Assembly (NCBI GenBank): GCA_030683195.1
Contig: JAUXQA010000369.1
Location: 1 to 7,263 of the forward strand
Reading direction: 5' to 3'
Origin: Rhodoferax sp.
Lineage (GTDB): Bacteria; Pseudomonadota; Gammaproteobacteria; Burkholderiales; Burkholderiaceae_C
DNA length: 7,263 nt
In this document: positions 1 through 5,805 of the stretch, in pieces
Layout of the letters: every line of letters starts with the position of its first letter
Position numbering within the stretch: the first letter of the stretch is position 1
Position numbers and translations under genes: made by a program
Notes under the pieces: generated by a model
Seen by the model: the letters and a program-made list of their open reading frames with translations, nothing else
The model's database searches: none
Told to the model about the DNA's origin: nothing

Positions 1-67
1 ATTTGGCGGCTGCCTTGGCCCAGGCTTCGAGGATGGCGTTCTGGAATTCAGGATTTTGTTGGGTCAT
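1..67 (-). CDS. N-terminus of a truncated gene, possibly methylmalonyl-CoA mutase
   Basis: Only the first 22 codons are in the window; the gene runs off the left edge. It starts at an ATG read from 67 and contains the stretch LEAWAKAAAK. In Burkholderiales, methylmalonyl-CoA mutase large subunits often begin with a similar segment (AWAKAAAKSAPGG, from memory) before the catalytic barrel, and a GntR/FCD regulator often lies divergent to that gene, as here. If correct, the enzyme would interconvert methylmalonyl-CoA and succinyl-CoA in propionyl-CoA use. No catalytic or cobalamin-binding residue is visible, so the identity is a guess from 22 residues and context. No good Shine-Dalgarno sequence precedes the ATG. 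Confidence 0.4.
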   Translation of the reverse strand, partial: MTQQNPEFQNAILEAWAKAAAK

Positions 68-114
68 GACAGCGGACGTTTGCGGTGAAGAAAGGGGGGT
101 AAAAATCGGTTCTG

Positions 115-165
115 AAGTTTACATTATTTATAATTATTGATTCAAAATATTATTTCAAGCTTACA
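115..165. repeat. Spaced direct repeats AAGYTTACA in the divergent promoter
   Basis: AAGTTTACA (115-123) and AAGCTTACA (157-165) match at 8 of 9 positions. Their starts are 42 bases apart, close to four helical turns, and they flank the candidate -10 hexamer. This geometry suits two regulator dimers on one face of the DNA, most simply the adjacent GntR/FCD protein. Function is inferred only from position and spacing. Confidence 0.3.
129..145 (+). promoter_or_regulatory. Candidate promoter -10 and palindrome ahead of the GntR gene
   Basis: A perfect TATAAT lies at 129-134, within a strongly AT-rich 107-base divergent intergenic region. The sequence about 17 bases upstream is a poor -35, which is common for regulated promoters. 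The expected transcription start falls at about 141, inside the 9-base palindrome TTGATTCAA (137-145). A bound autorepressor there could block initiation. A minus-strand promoter for the divergent gene must lie in the same stretch, but I cannot pick it out with confidence. Confidence 0.4.
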
Positions 166-174
166 ATTCCGGCC

Positions 175-843
175 ATGGCAGCACTATCTCTTTCCCCCCG
201 CGCACTCTATGAAGATGTGGCCGAACTGCTGCGCCAGCGCATTTTCAGCCGCGACCTGGAGCCCGGCAGCTGGATCGACGAACTCAAAATTGCCGAGGCC
301 TACGGCATCAGCCGCACACCCCTGCGCGAGGCGCTCAAGGTGTTGGCCGCCGAGGGGCTGGTCACCATGAAGGTGCGCCGGGGTGCCTACGTAACCGAGG
401 TGTCCGAGCGAGATCTTTCCGACGTGTGCCACCTGCTGGGTTTGCTGGAGTCTGACGCGGCCGGCGTGGTGGCCGCCACCGCCACCGATGAACAAGTGGC
501 CGAATTACAAGCCTTGCATCAGGAGCTGGAGGCCGCCGCCCAAGCCGGCATGGCCGGGCACGACCGGTTTTTTGAGATCAACGAGCAGTTTCACACCCTG
601 CTGCTGGTCATTGCCAACAACCGCTGGCGCGACCAGATGGTGGCCGACCTGCGCAAGGTCATGAAGCTCAACCGGCACAACTCCCTGCTGAAATCAGGCC
701 GCATTGAAGAATCGCTGCAAGAGCACCGCGAGGTGATGGCTGCCATCAAGGCGCGTGATGCATCCCAAGCCGTTCAGCGCATGCAAAACCACTTCAAGAG
801 TGGCCTGCAAGCGGCCAACAATCCCGCCCCTCAAAAAGCGTAA
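175..843 (+). CDS. GntR-family transcriptional regulator with FCD effector domain
   Basis: A 222-residue DNA-binding regulator of the FadR subgroup. The winged helix-turn-helix covers about residues 9-76, with the recognition region at AEAYGISRTPLREALKVLAAEG (41-61 roughly) and the wing MKVRRGAYVTEV. An all-helical FCD ligand domain follows (about 82-208). It keeps the usual metal/ligand positions: N136 and H140 in EINEQFH, H184 in QEHREV and H206 in QNHF. Length is normal for the family. FCD domains usually sense small organic acids. Divergence from the partial gene at 67 suggests it controls that gene and itself. The ATG at 175 has no strong ribosome binding site, but it gives the expected N-terminus. 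The last 13 bases overlap the convergent DUF3443 gene. Family call firm; ligand unknown. Confidence 0.9.
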   Translation: MAALSLSPRALYEDVAELLRQRIFSRDLEPGSWIDELKIAEAYGISRTPLREALKVLAAEGLVTMKVRRGAYVTEVSERDLSDVCHLLGLLESDAAGVVAATATDEQVAELQALHQELEAAAQAGMAGHDRFFEINEQFHTLLLVIANNRWRDQMVADLRKVMKLNRHNSLLKSGRIEESLQEHREVMAAIKARDASQAVQRMQNHFKSGLQAANNPAPQKA

Positions 844-2093
844 AGCGGCCCCGCGCCCAGGCTGGACGGCTGGCCCTGAATGCCCATGAACACCCGGCGC
901 CCGTAAAAGAAAGGCAAACCCCAGTCAAACGTGCGGGCGTCCCCCATCGGGCCGGCCAGGCCCGGCAGCACGGCATTGGGGTAGCTGGCAAACAGTTTCA
1001 CGGCGTTATCCACGGCATACGGCACCGTGACCCGGGCGCCATTCACGCCCACATTGGTGGCCACCAGGGCCTGCGATGCCGACGGGCAATAAAACCCCGA
1101 AGCCTGCGTTCCGCAGAGCGCAAGGCCCGCCGAATCAAAAAACAGCGCGTTTGAGCCCGTGTCAATGAAACTGGTGCCCAGGTTTCGGCCCGACAACACC
1201 GTGGTGATATAGCCCAGCGAGTCCGTGGCCAGCACCGACTCGGTGCCCAACTGGTTGTTGCTCTGGGTCGCGATGCCAAAAATCATCGACCCCGCCACGC
1301 TGGCCGCGCCCCCTGGACTCACCGCCGGCAAATTCATCACAAGGCCGTTGTTGTCGGTGTCAAACAGGGCCACAGGCTGCTTCACCTGCTGGGGCAGGCT
1401 GGCCCGAATGGGCGCCGTGGTGGAGCAACCGGCATCCGCGCAGGTGTAATAAAACCCGTTGCCCGTGACCGCCGCGCAGCCCGTGCCGCAGTCTTCCTTG
1501 AACAAGCCCAAGCCCAAAATGCCGTTGGCTCCCAGCGTGGCCGCGGTATTCATCTCGGTCCCTGACGAACAGGCGCCAGACAAGGGGTCAAACACCGGGC
1601 TGCCCGCCAACTGCATCGGCACATTGCGCGCCGTCTTGCCGCCCAGCACCACATCGGCCGTCACCACTGGCCCCCAGGTGAAGGTGTTGTCCACAAACTG
1701 GGCGCAGTTCAGCAGCGGCAAGCCGCTACTGCCATTGATGGGGCTCAGGTTCAGGCCCGGCCCCAGCGCGCTGGCCAGCACGCGCAAGCCCGTGGAGCCG
1801 GTATCTACCAACACATGCTTGATGGTTTGGCATTGCGTCGCGTCACCAGGGCGGCACAGGGTGACATCGGTGTAGAGCCGGTTGACGTTGTAGCCCGAGT
1901 CCGGCGGCCCCGCGTCCACCGTCACCGGCAGCACATTGGCCAGCAGCACAGGCGCAGGCTGGGTGGGTACAGCCGGGGTGGGCGCCGCGGCCTCGGTGCT
2001 GCCACCGCCGCCGCAGGCACCCAGCGCCACAGTGATTCCAACAGCCAGCGCAGCGGCCCAAGACCGGCGCCAAGAGGAGTTACTGCTGCGCAT
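831..2093 (-). CDS. DUF3443 lipoprotein with pepsin-like double DTGS motifs
   Basis: A 420-residue exported protein. The start at 2093 is preferred over an upstream in-frame ATG (2108) because GAGGTG lies 7 bases before it. A basic n-region and hydrophobic segment lead to the lipobox ALGAC with Cys at residue 27, followed by GGGG. Lack of Asp at +2 suggests outer-membrane sorting. The body has HVLVDTGSTGLRV (Asp97) and SFIDTGSNALFF (Asp311), plus NGILGLGLF (about 191-198) and WGLPFFYGRRVF (391-402). These resemble the pepsin order: DTG, DGILGLA, DTG, then W-x-LG-x-x-F. I therefore infer a bilobal aspartic-protease fold, perhaps active; no enzymatic role is established to my knowledge. Many cysteines suggest disulfides. 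It is the last gene of a three-gene operon, overlaps the DUF2844 gene at its start, and its 3' end overlaps the convergent regulator. Confidence 0.88.
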   Translation of the reverse strand: MRSSNSSWRRSWAAALAVGITVALGACGGGGSTEAAAPTPAVPTQPAPVLLANVLPVTVDAGPPDSGYNVNRLYTDVTLCRPGDATQCQTIKHVLVDTGSTGLRVLASALGPGLNLSPINGSSGLPLLNCAQFVDNTFTWGPVVTADVVLGGKTARNVPMQLAGSPVFDPLSGACSSGTEMNTAATLGANGILGLGLFKEDCGTGCAAVTGNGFYYTCADAGCSTTAPIRASLPQQVKQPVALFDTDNNGLVMNLPAVSPGGAASVAGSMIFGIATQSNNQLGTESVLATDSLGYITTVLSGRNLGTSFIDTGSNALFFDSAGLALCGTQASGFYCPSASQALVATNVGVNGARVTVPYAVDNAVKLFASYPNAVLPGLAGPMGDARTFDWGLPFFYGRRVFMGIQGQPSSLGAGPLYAF

Positions 2094-2634
2094 CTTGAAG
2101 CACCTCATTGATATTCACCGTGGGGGGCACCAGAGCCGGCACATAGGCGTGGCCAAAGAAATTGCGCATGCGCCCGTTGGAGCGCACCACCAAACCGGCT
2201 TGCTCCATGTTGATGGGGGCGCCCCGGCGGCCCGCCAGGCGTTGCTGATCGGCTCCTTGCTTGAACGCCCCGAAATAGCCACCCAGCCACTGGCTCAAGT
2301 CCGGCAACACCGGGCCACGCCAGGTCACGGCGAACACCTGGCCCGAAACGTTGGCGAACTCGCGCACCACCGTTCCGGTCTCCAGCTGCAACTCATGCAC
2401 CGTGTAGGTTGCCTGCGGGAGCGCGGTGCCCGGCGCCAGCAGTCGGGGCTTGGGCGCTGTTGCCATCGCCGCTGATGACGCAGCACCAGCCGGGACGGCA
2501 GAAAACGGCGCTTGCCCCAGCGCAGCCCAGGCGTTGCCAATCATGGCAAGCGCCAGCACGCCGGACCAACACCCGGGCGCCAAGTGGCGCACCGAGCGCT
2601 TGGTGCGCTTGGCGAGCGAGATCAGGGCACTCAT
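2080..2634 (-). CDS. DUF2844 family exported protein
   Basis: A 184-residue protein with a long basic n-region, a hydrophobic core (about 21-35) and a likely signal-peptidase I site AWA|ALG after residue 37. The mature part has a low-complexity Ala/Pro stretch. A conserved-looking segment follows: TVHELQLETGTVVREFANVSG, then QVFAVTWRGPVLPDLSQWLG and GGYFGAF, the pattern I associate with DUF2844. Function is unknown; a periplasmic location is predicted. The start ATG overlaps the stop of the upstream small gene as ATGA (2631-2634), and no strong ribosome site precedes it, so coupled translation is likely. The 3' end overlaps the DUF3443 start by 14 bases. Repeated pairing of DUF2844 and DUF3443 in Burkholderiales (recalled, not checked) suggests a joint envelope function. 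Confidence 0.85.
   Translation of the reverse strand: MSALISLAKRTKRSVRHLAPGCWSGVLALAMIGNAWAALGQAPFSAVPAGAASSAAMATAPKPRLLAPGTALPQATYTVHELQLETGTVVREFANVSGQVFAVTWRGPVLPDLSQWLGGYFGAFKQGADQQRLAGRRGAPINMEQAGLVVRSNGRMRNFFGHAYVPALVPPTVNINEVLQDAQQ
2101..2106 (-). promoter_or_regulatory. Ribosome binding site deciding the DUF3443 start
   Basis: GAGGTG on the minus strand sits 7 bases before the ATG at 2093 and inside the end of the upstream DUF2844 gene. The earlier ATG at 2108 has no such site. The arrangement predicts translational coupling of the two genes. Confidence 0.65.
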
Positions 2635-2858
2635 TTGTCGTCCGGCTCAGGCCGTTTTTGCTGCAATGCCGCGTCCACAGCCGCCTTGACCTGGGCCTGC
2701 ATCTGCTGCGATTGCACCTGCGGGGAAGCCCCGGACGCCACCGGCTGCGCCCCAGGCACACCCGCCACACTGGGCGCGGCACCAGTCAGCTGCTTTTTGG
2801 CCAACAGACCCACCACCACCAAGGCAATCAACAAACTCACCACTCCGAATATCCGCAT
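2631..2858 (-). CDS. Small membrane-anchored protein, first gene of the DUF2844/DUF3443 operon
   Basis: A 75-residue protein starting MRIFGVVSLLIALVVVGLLA. One transmembrane helix spans about residues 4-20 and is followed by KK, then a Pro/Ala/Gly linker (25-46) and a Gln/Ala-rich, probably helical tail ending in charged RPEPDDK. The open frame extends to 3029, but the extra 57 codons look non-coding. The ATG at 2858 has an excellent AGGAG (2866-2870) 7 bases upstream, which fixes the start. The bulk of the protein is probably periplasmic, with a short cytoplasmic N-terminus, although KK after the helix leaves topology open. I do not recognise a named family. Its stop overlaps the next start by four bases (ATGA), so it is co-translated with the DUF2844 protein and may help place or fold the exported partners. 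Confidence 0.75.
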   Translation of the reverse strand: MRIFGVVSLLIALVVVGLLAKKQLTGAAPSVAGVPGAQPVASGASPQVQSQQMQAQVKAAVDAALQQKRPEPDDK

Positions 2859-2865
2859 GACCCAG

Positions 2866-2870
2866 CTCCT
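2866..2870 (-). promoter_or_regulatory. Strong AGGAG ribosome binding site of the small membrane protein
   Basis: AGGAG lies 7 bases before the ATG at 2858 on the minus strand. It rules against the longer reading frame that begins at 3029. The operon promoter should lie within 2871-3003, but I see no convincing -35/-10 pair there. Confidence 0.7.
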
Positions 2871-3003
2871 AGAGATTTTGCAAAGATTATTGCGTGCTGG
2901 CGTTGCAAAACATTGACGCAGGGACAATGACAAGCCTTTCAAGCCGCTAGCCCGCTTCTTTGTTGCCTTGGGCGCTATCGAAAAACGAAAATCGGGTTGC
3001 GGA

Positions 3004-3228
3004 CTAACGGCTGGAGAGTGTCCAGTCAAATGGCGCGACTTCTTGGGGACGCAGCGCTTCTTGAACCTGGGCTTGAATCATGTCCAAAGGCATCTCCGGA
3101 TTCTCCAGCACCGCTTTTCCGACCCTGGCCCAGTACGCCATTTGCTGCGACACCGAGCGATGTTCCGCAGTGGCCTGGCGCGTGGCGTCTGCTACCAAAT
3201 CATCCGGCAACTCCAAGGCAACGACCAT
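3004..3228 (-). CDS. ParD-like antitoxin, apparently without a toxin
   Basis: A 74-residue protein starting MVVALELPDDLVADATRQAT and continuing with RSVSQQMAYWARVGKAVLEN. The opening strand (VALELPDD) followed by two helices, with the SVSQQMAYWARVG signature, fits the ParD-like antitoxin family, a ribbon-helix-helix-type DNA binder. A GGAG lies 7 bases before the ATG. Such antitoxins usually sit beside a RelE/ParE or other toxin. Here no toxin-sized frame follows before the DUF operon, and the preceding gene (vapC, ending at 3359) belongs to its own pair. It may be an orphan left after toxin loss, an anti-addiction gene, or a regulator. Family call is moderately sure; orphan status rests on inspection of both flanks. 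Confidence 0.7.
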   Translation of the reverse strand: MVVALELPDDLVADATRQATAEHRSVSQQMAYWARVGKAVLENPEMPLDMIQAQVQEALRPQEVAPFDWTLSSR

Positions 3229-3295
3229 GATCTGTCTCCAACTTTTTTAAAACTCAATTATTGACCCCGAAGTGGATTGCCACGTTCAAAGCACA

Positions 3296-3315
3296 ACTTG
3301 GGTATCACTTGGGTA
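3296..3315. repeat. Tandem 9-bp repeat upstream of the ParD-like gene
   Basis: ACTTGGGTA occurs at 3296-3304 and again at 3307-3315, an exact repeat with an 11-base period, about one helical turn. It lies 68-87 bases upstream of the ParD-like start, in the 130-base gap after vapC. Ribbon-helix-helix proteins bind short direct or inverted repeats spaced by about a turn, so this is a candidate operator for the antitoxin. Function is inferred. Confidence 0.4.
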
Positions 3316-3358
3316 AAGCGCTATTTATTTTGCGCATGTCACTCTTGCAAATGAAATA

Positions 3359-3757
3359 TCAAAGCGCCCACTCTTCAACCGCAAGGCCTGGCACGCGGTG
3401 AAATTCACGGGCGTTGTTGGTCACAATCACGCTGTCTTCTGCCATGGCGTGCGCTGCAATCAGCATGTCCATTGCGCCCACCGGTTGGCCGGCGCGCTCC
3501 AATGCAGCCCGCATCGCGGCGTAATGATGGGTGGCCTCCACCGGCCAGGGGCGCACGTCAAAGCCAGCCAGCCAGGCTTCCACTGCTGCGCTGAACCGGG
3601 GCGATGCAAGCTTCGTGGCACCAAAGCGCAACTCGGCCGCTACCACGGCTGACAGCCAGAGCTGATTTCGGTCCAGCCCGGCAAAGCGCTCGATCATGTT
3701 TGCCGGATGGCGGCGCAAGATGTAACTGCAAATATTGGTGTCCAGTGTTCGGCGCAT
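3359..3757 (-). CDS. vapC: VapC-type PIN-domain toxin (ribonuclease)
   Basis: A 132-residue PIN-domain protein starting MRRTLDTNICSYIL. The predicted acidic metal site is present: D6 (LDTN), E42 (AAELRFG) and D97 (GAMDMLIAAHA). The fourth position lies in VTNNAREFHRV, the usual VapC variant in which Asn replaces the last Asp. VapC toxins cut specific RNAs, often initiator tRNA, with Mg2+. The open frame extends upstream to 3991, but the true start at 3757 lies 10 bases after the vapB stop, and upstream codons merely overlap vapB in another frame. A GGAGC overlapping the vapB end is a distant ribosome site, so expression probably depends on coupling to vapB. Length is normal and no catalytic residue is missing, so the toxin looks functional. 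Confidence 0.9.
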   Translation of the reverse strand: MRRTLDTNICSYILRRHPANMIERFAGLDRNQLWLSAVVAAELRFGATKLASPRFSAAVEAWLAGFDVRPWPVEATHHYAAMRAALERAGQPVGAMDMLIAAHAMAEDSVIVTNNAREFHRVPGLAVEEWAL

Positions 3758-3767
3758 GGTGGGTGGC

Positions 3768-4019
3768 TCAGCTCCAGTCCCGGTCTTGCGCAGGCGGGTC
3801 TTGCCGGTCTGCCAGAAAATCGGACGGCAAGGCCTGCGTGCTGGCATAGAAGTCTTGCAGCCACTGGCCCATGTCGGCGCCGGGCTCTGCTTGAGGTTGC
3901 AACCAAAGTGCATGGCCAATTTGCTCAATGCGCACTTCTTGCGCCTGCAAGCGCAGCTTGGCGGGCAGCCGGATAGCTTGGCTTCGGCCACTCATGAAGA
4001 GTTTGGCAGTAATAGTCAT
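3768..4019 (-). CDS. vapB: VapB antitoxin (AbrB/SpoVT-type DNA-binding domain)
   Basis: An 83-residue antitoxin. Residues 1-45, with AKLFMSGRSQAIRLPAKLRL, form the swapped-hairpin AbrB-like DNA-binding domain typical of VapB. The C-terminal half (WLQDFYASTQALPSDFL, then an acidic, Asp-rich tail) should wrap around the VapC active site. AGGAG stands 8 bases before the ATG at 4019. The gene is first in the vapBC operon, separated from vapC by 10 bases. A perfect inverted repeat just upstream fits autorepression by the VapBC complex. Confidence 0.9.
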   Translation of the reverse strand: MTITAKLFMSGRSQAIRLPAKLRLQAQEVRIEQIGHALWLQPQAEPGADMGQWLQDFYASTQALPSDFLADRQDPPAQDRDWS

Positions 4020-4033
4020 CTTGAATACTCCTT

Positions 4034-4058
4034 TGTAATACTACAGGTGCATATTACA
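4034..4058. promoter_or_regulatory. vapBC operator: inverted repeat TGTAATA-N11-TATTACA
   Basis: The 7-base arms TGTAATA (4034-4040) and TATTACA (4052-4058) are perfectly complementary across an 11-base spacer, so centres are 18 bases apart. The site lies 15-39 bases upstream of the vapB start and next to its AGGAG. It covers TA-rich hexamers usable as a -10. This is the position and form expected for the autoregulatory site of a VapBC complex. The arms are seen directly; binding is inferred. Confidence 0.65.
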
Positions 4059-4083
4059 CTTTTTGCGCTGCAGCCCACAGCAG

Positions 4084-4124
4084 GCGCCCCGGGGAGGGAA
4101 TTAAGCAGCTTTTAATCATTTATG
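4084..4124 (+). repeat. 41-bp direct repeat, copy A
   Basis: Begins GCGCCCCGGGGAGGG and ends AATCATTTATG. It matches 7101-7141 in the same orientation, with one substitution and two single-base length differences in the C-run and T-run. It lies upstream of the vapBC promoter. Similarity between the copies may continue weakly to the left (AGCCCACAGCAGG against AGCCCAGCGG). Both copies contain ATGATTAAA on the minus strand, but no sensible protein follows in copy A. Confidence 0.8.
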
Positions 4125-4128
4125 AACC

Positions 4129-4155
4129 AAAAAGGCTTCTAGCCGTCGTATCCAT
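4129..4155 (+). repeat. Short intergenic repeat related to 5845-5870, copy 1
   Basis: AAAAAGGCTTCTAGCCGTC followed by GTATCCAT aligns with 5845-5870 with one indel and three mismatches. It resembles the GGCTCTAGC-type intergenic repeat I recall from Comamonadaceae genomes, where a matching right half (here GAACAGCTATTAA at 4161-4173) allows a hairpin. The family link is from memory. Confidence 0.45.
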
Positions 4156-4169
4156 TGCCTGAACAGCTA

Positions 4170-4310
4170 TTAATTTAGACCCACAAAATAGTCTTTCGTA
4201 AACCCGTGCACCCGGTCGCTAGCCAAAGCATCAGCCACGGGCCACCAGCGCAGCTCGGCATGTTGGGCGTCGCAGCACGCCACTCGCAATAACGGCGGGA
4301 ATTCTTCTAG
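4170..4310 (-). pseudogene. C-terminal remnant, probably of a Nudix hydrolase
   Basis: A 46-codon open stretch without a start, ending in TAA at 4170-4172. It contains AELRWWPVADALASDRVH followed by TKDYF. This pattern, Glu-Leu-Arg-Trp-Trp-Pro-Val, then a helix, then Arg-Val-His and Thr-Lys-x-Tyr-Phe, closely resembles the C-terminus of some MutT/Nudix proteins. The Nudix box itself is absent. The fragment begins directly after the hipA stop codon and in the same frame, so the hipA end marks a recombination joint. Product identity is moderately sure; remnant status is sure because no start or catalytic box exists. Confidence 0.5.
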
Positions 4311-5528
4311 TTAGTGGCGGGTATGGGTCATGCCGCCCGACCAAACATCGGCCATGAGGCTGAGGGTCGTTGCCGGGATACGTTCGTCATGCCGGGCATG
4401 TGCCAAGGTGTCAGACATCGCTTGCGCAATGCGTCGAATGACCTCCCCTGGCTCATTCACCCGGCACACAACCCGACCAAAACGCACAAGCTCATCTGTT
4501 GTGGGGTAGGTCCGGGTTTGACCCTTACCTGCAAAAAGCTTCAGTGCCATGGTTCGGTCTTCCAGCTCCTCGCCCCCCTGCAGCCGGGCATACCGATAAA
4601 TTGAGGTGGTCACCACATCAAACATCGGTGCCAGCCGGATGTCATTCAGGCTTTTATACAAAACCCCGTAATTCTTTAGATGACCATCCCCATTGGAGAC
4701 CATCACCGTGAACGCAACCTGCTCAAAAAAACGCTGCAAATCAGCTTCTGGCAAACGCAGCATTCGGAGCACCTCGGCGACCCGCTCGTAGCTGCCGTGG
4801 TACTTCCGGTCTGAGAGCGTGTCTCGCACACGCAGCCCCATGATCGAGGCAATATCTTCAAAACCAAGACGAGCCCCATCAATGTCAATGTCAAACCGAT
4901 CAACCAGCAGCAACTGGCCGTCATGCGACAGCTCAAAGTTCGGCGTTGAAATACCGGCTGCCGTTGCGGCTTTCAGACAAAGAAACTCATTGGCCGCCAA
5001 CCCCGGATAAGCGCTAGAACCAGCCTTCACAATCACCGTGGGTATGGGGATCGTTGCGCGATCGGGAATCATGATTTTGGGCTGCATTCCGGCCACCCCG
5101 GCGCCCGTACTGAGGTACGCACGAACCAGTTCGTCGAAAACGGCAGGGGTGAACGGCGTGGCCAGCAACTGCGCCCTGGACATCAGGGTGGGGCGCGCGG
5201 CGGGCTGGCCACCCGGAACCGAAAACCCAAGCCGCCCAATACCATTGGCGCCGGACAATGCCAACAAATGCATGACCGTCAAGGGCTGCTTGGGAAACAT
5301 TTGCCGTAACCGCATGAACAGGTCTCCCTCCGGCAAGTTTTGATCCATCACCGCAAACAAGGCACTGTCTTCGTAAGTCAGCTTGGAAGGTGGCATCAAA
5401 AGCCCAACAGGCGTTTGTAACGGGCTGGCGTCGAGATACCGAAACTCGAATCTGCTTTGATGAAGCAACTGACCTGTACCGCTGTGGCCGATGATCAAGT
5501 CGAGCATTTTAATTTTTTCAGGAAGCAT
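4311..5528 (-). CDS. hipA: HipA-family serine/threonine kinase toxin
   Basis: About 405 residues from the chosen start. The N-terminal HipA_N-like part contains NLPEGDLFMRLRQMF and LLALSGANGIGRLGF. The kinase part has the loop GVAGMQPKIMI (144-154), IVKAG with likely ATP-binding Lys168, and ANEFLCLKAATAAGI. The catalytic segment is SNGDGHLKNYG (Asp281, Asn286) and the metal site is LAPMFD (Asp304). HipA phosphorylates glutamyl-tRNA synthetase in E. coli, causing amino-acid-starvation signalling and persistence; the target here is unknown. At the position of E. coli autophosphorylated Ser150 there seems to be Gly144. ATGs occur at 5552, 5534, 5528 and 5507. I chose 5528 because GAGG lies 6 bases before it; 5507 is the main alternative and lacks a ribosome site. 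The start overlaps the end of hipB by 11 bases. Confidence 0.87.
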   Translation of the reverse strand: MLPEKIKMLDLIIGHSGTGQLLHQSRFEFRYLDASPLQTPVGLLMPPSKLTYEDSALFAVMDQNLPEGDLFMRLRQMFPKQPLTVMHLLALSGANGIGRLGFSVPGGQPAARPTLMSRAQLLATPFTPAVFDELVRAYLSTGAGVAGMQPKIMIPDRATIPIPTVIVKAGSSAYPGLAANEFLCLKAATAAGISTPNFELSHDGQLLLVDRFDIDIDGARLGFEDIASIMGLRVRDTLSDRKYHGSYERVAEVLRMLRLPEADLQRFFEQVAFTVMVSNGDGHLKNYGVLYKSLNDIRLAPMFDVVTTSIYRYARLQGGEELEDRTMALKLFAGKGQTRTYPTTDELVRFGRVVCRVNEPGEVIRRIAQAMSDTLAHARHDERIPATTLSLMADVWSGGMTHTRH

Positions 5529-5805
5529 CGTCATCCTCGTCAAGATCGGCAAAACGCGCCTTCATCTCCTCCAAAGTTGGTAATCCTGCTCGCTCAATGC
5601 GCAATACAAGCCCCATTGCAGCCAGGATAGCCATGAGCGAGGAAACAGTCACATCCTCGCCACGCTCCAGGCGATTAAGAACGTCACGACTTCGCCCGGA
5701 GTGCCTGGCGATATCAGTAGTTTTGATGCCCAGCTCCCGCCGAGCGCTCTTGACCGCATGACCTAGGTCTTGAGGCAATCGAATAATGTCCTTCATGCTG
5801 GACAT
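5518..5805 (-). CDS. hipB: HipB-like antitoxin, helix-turn-helix repressor
   Basis: A 95-residue XRE-type protein. The helix-turn-helix is at about 27-70: IKTTDIARHSGRSRDVLNRLERGEDVT and SSLMAILAAMGLVLRI, followed by an acidic tail (DLDEDDDAS). It should bind HipA, neutralise it and repress the operon. Two ATGs are possible, 5805 and 5796; neither has a Shine-Dalgarno sequence. A good candidate -10 (CATAAT, 5804-5809) overlaps the first ATG, which would make 5796 the true start on a nearly leaderless transcript (92 residues). I give the longer form as the conventional call. A perfect inverted repeat spans the start. hipA follows with overlap, as in classical hipBA. Confidence 0.85.
   Translation of the reverse strand: MSSMKDIIRLPQDLGHAVKSARRELGIKTTDIARHSGRSRDVLNRLERGEDVTVSSLMAILAAMGLVLRIERAGLPTLEEMKARFADLDEDDDAS

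Noticed and set aside
1459..2475. Long plus-strand frames opposite the DUF3443 and DUF2844 genes
   Set aside because: They lie antisense to genes with clear signal peptides and family motifs, and show no motif or ribosome site of their own.
2859..3029. N-terminal extension of the small membrane protein
   Set aside because: The extension lacks a ribosome site and protein-like composition; AGGAG before 2858 fixes the shorter form.
3296..3315. CRISPR or satellite array
   Set aside because: There are only two 9-base units with no spacers; an operator-like direct repeat is the better reading.
3758..3991. N-terminal extension of VapC
   Set aside because: It overlaps vapB in another frame; the PIN domain begins right after the ATG at 3757.
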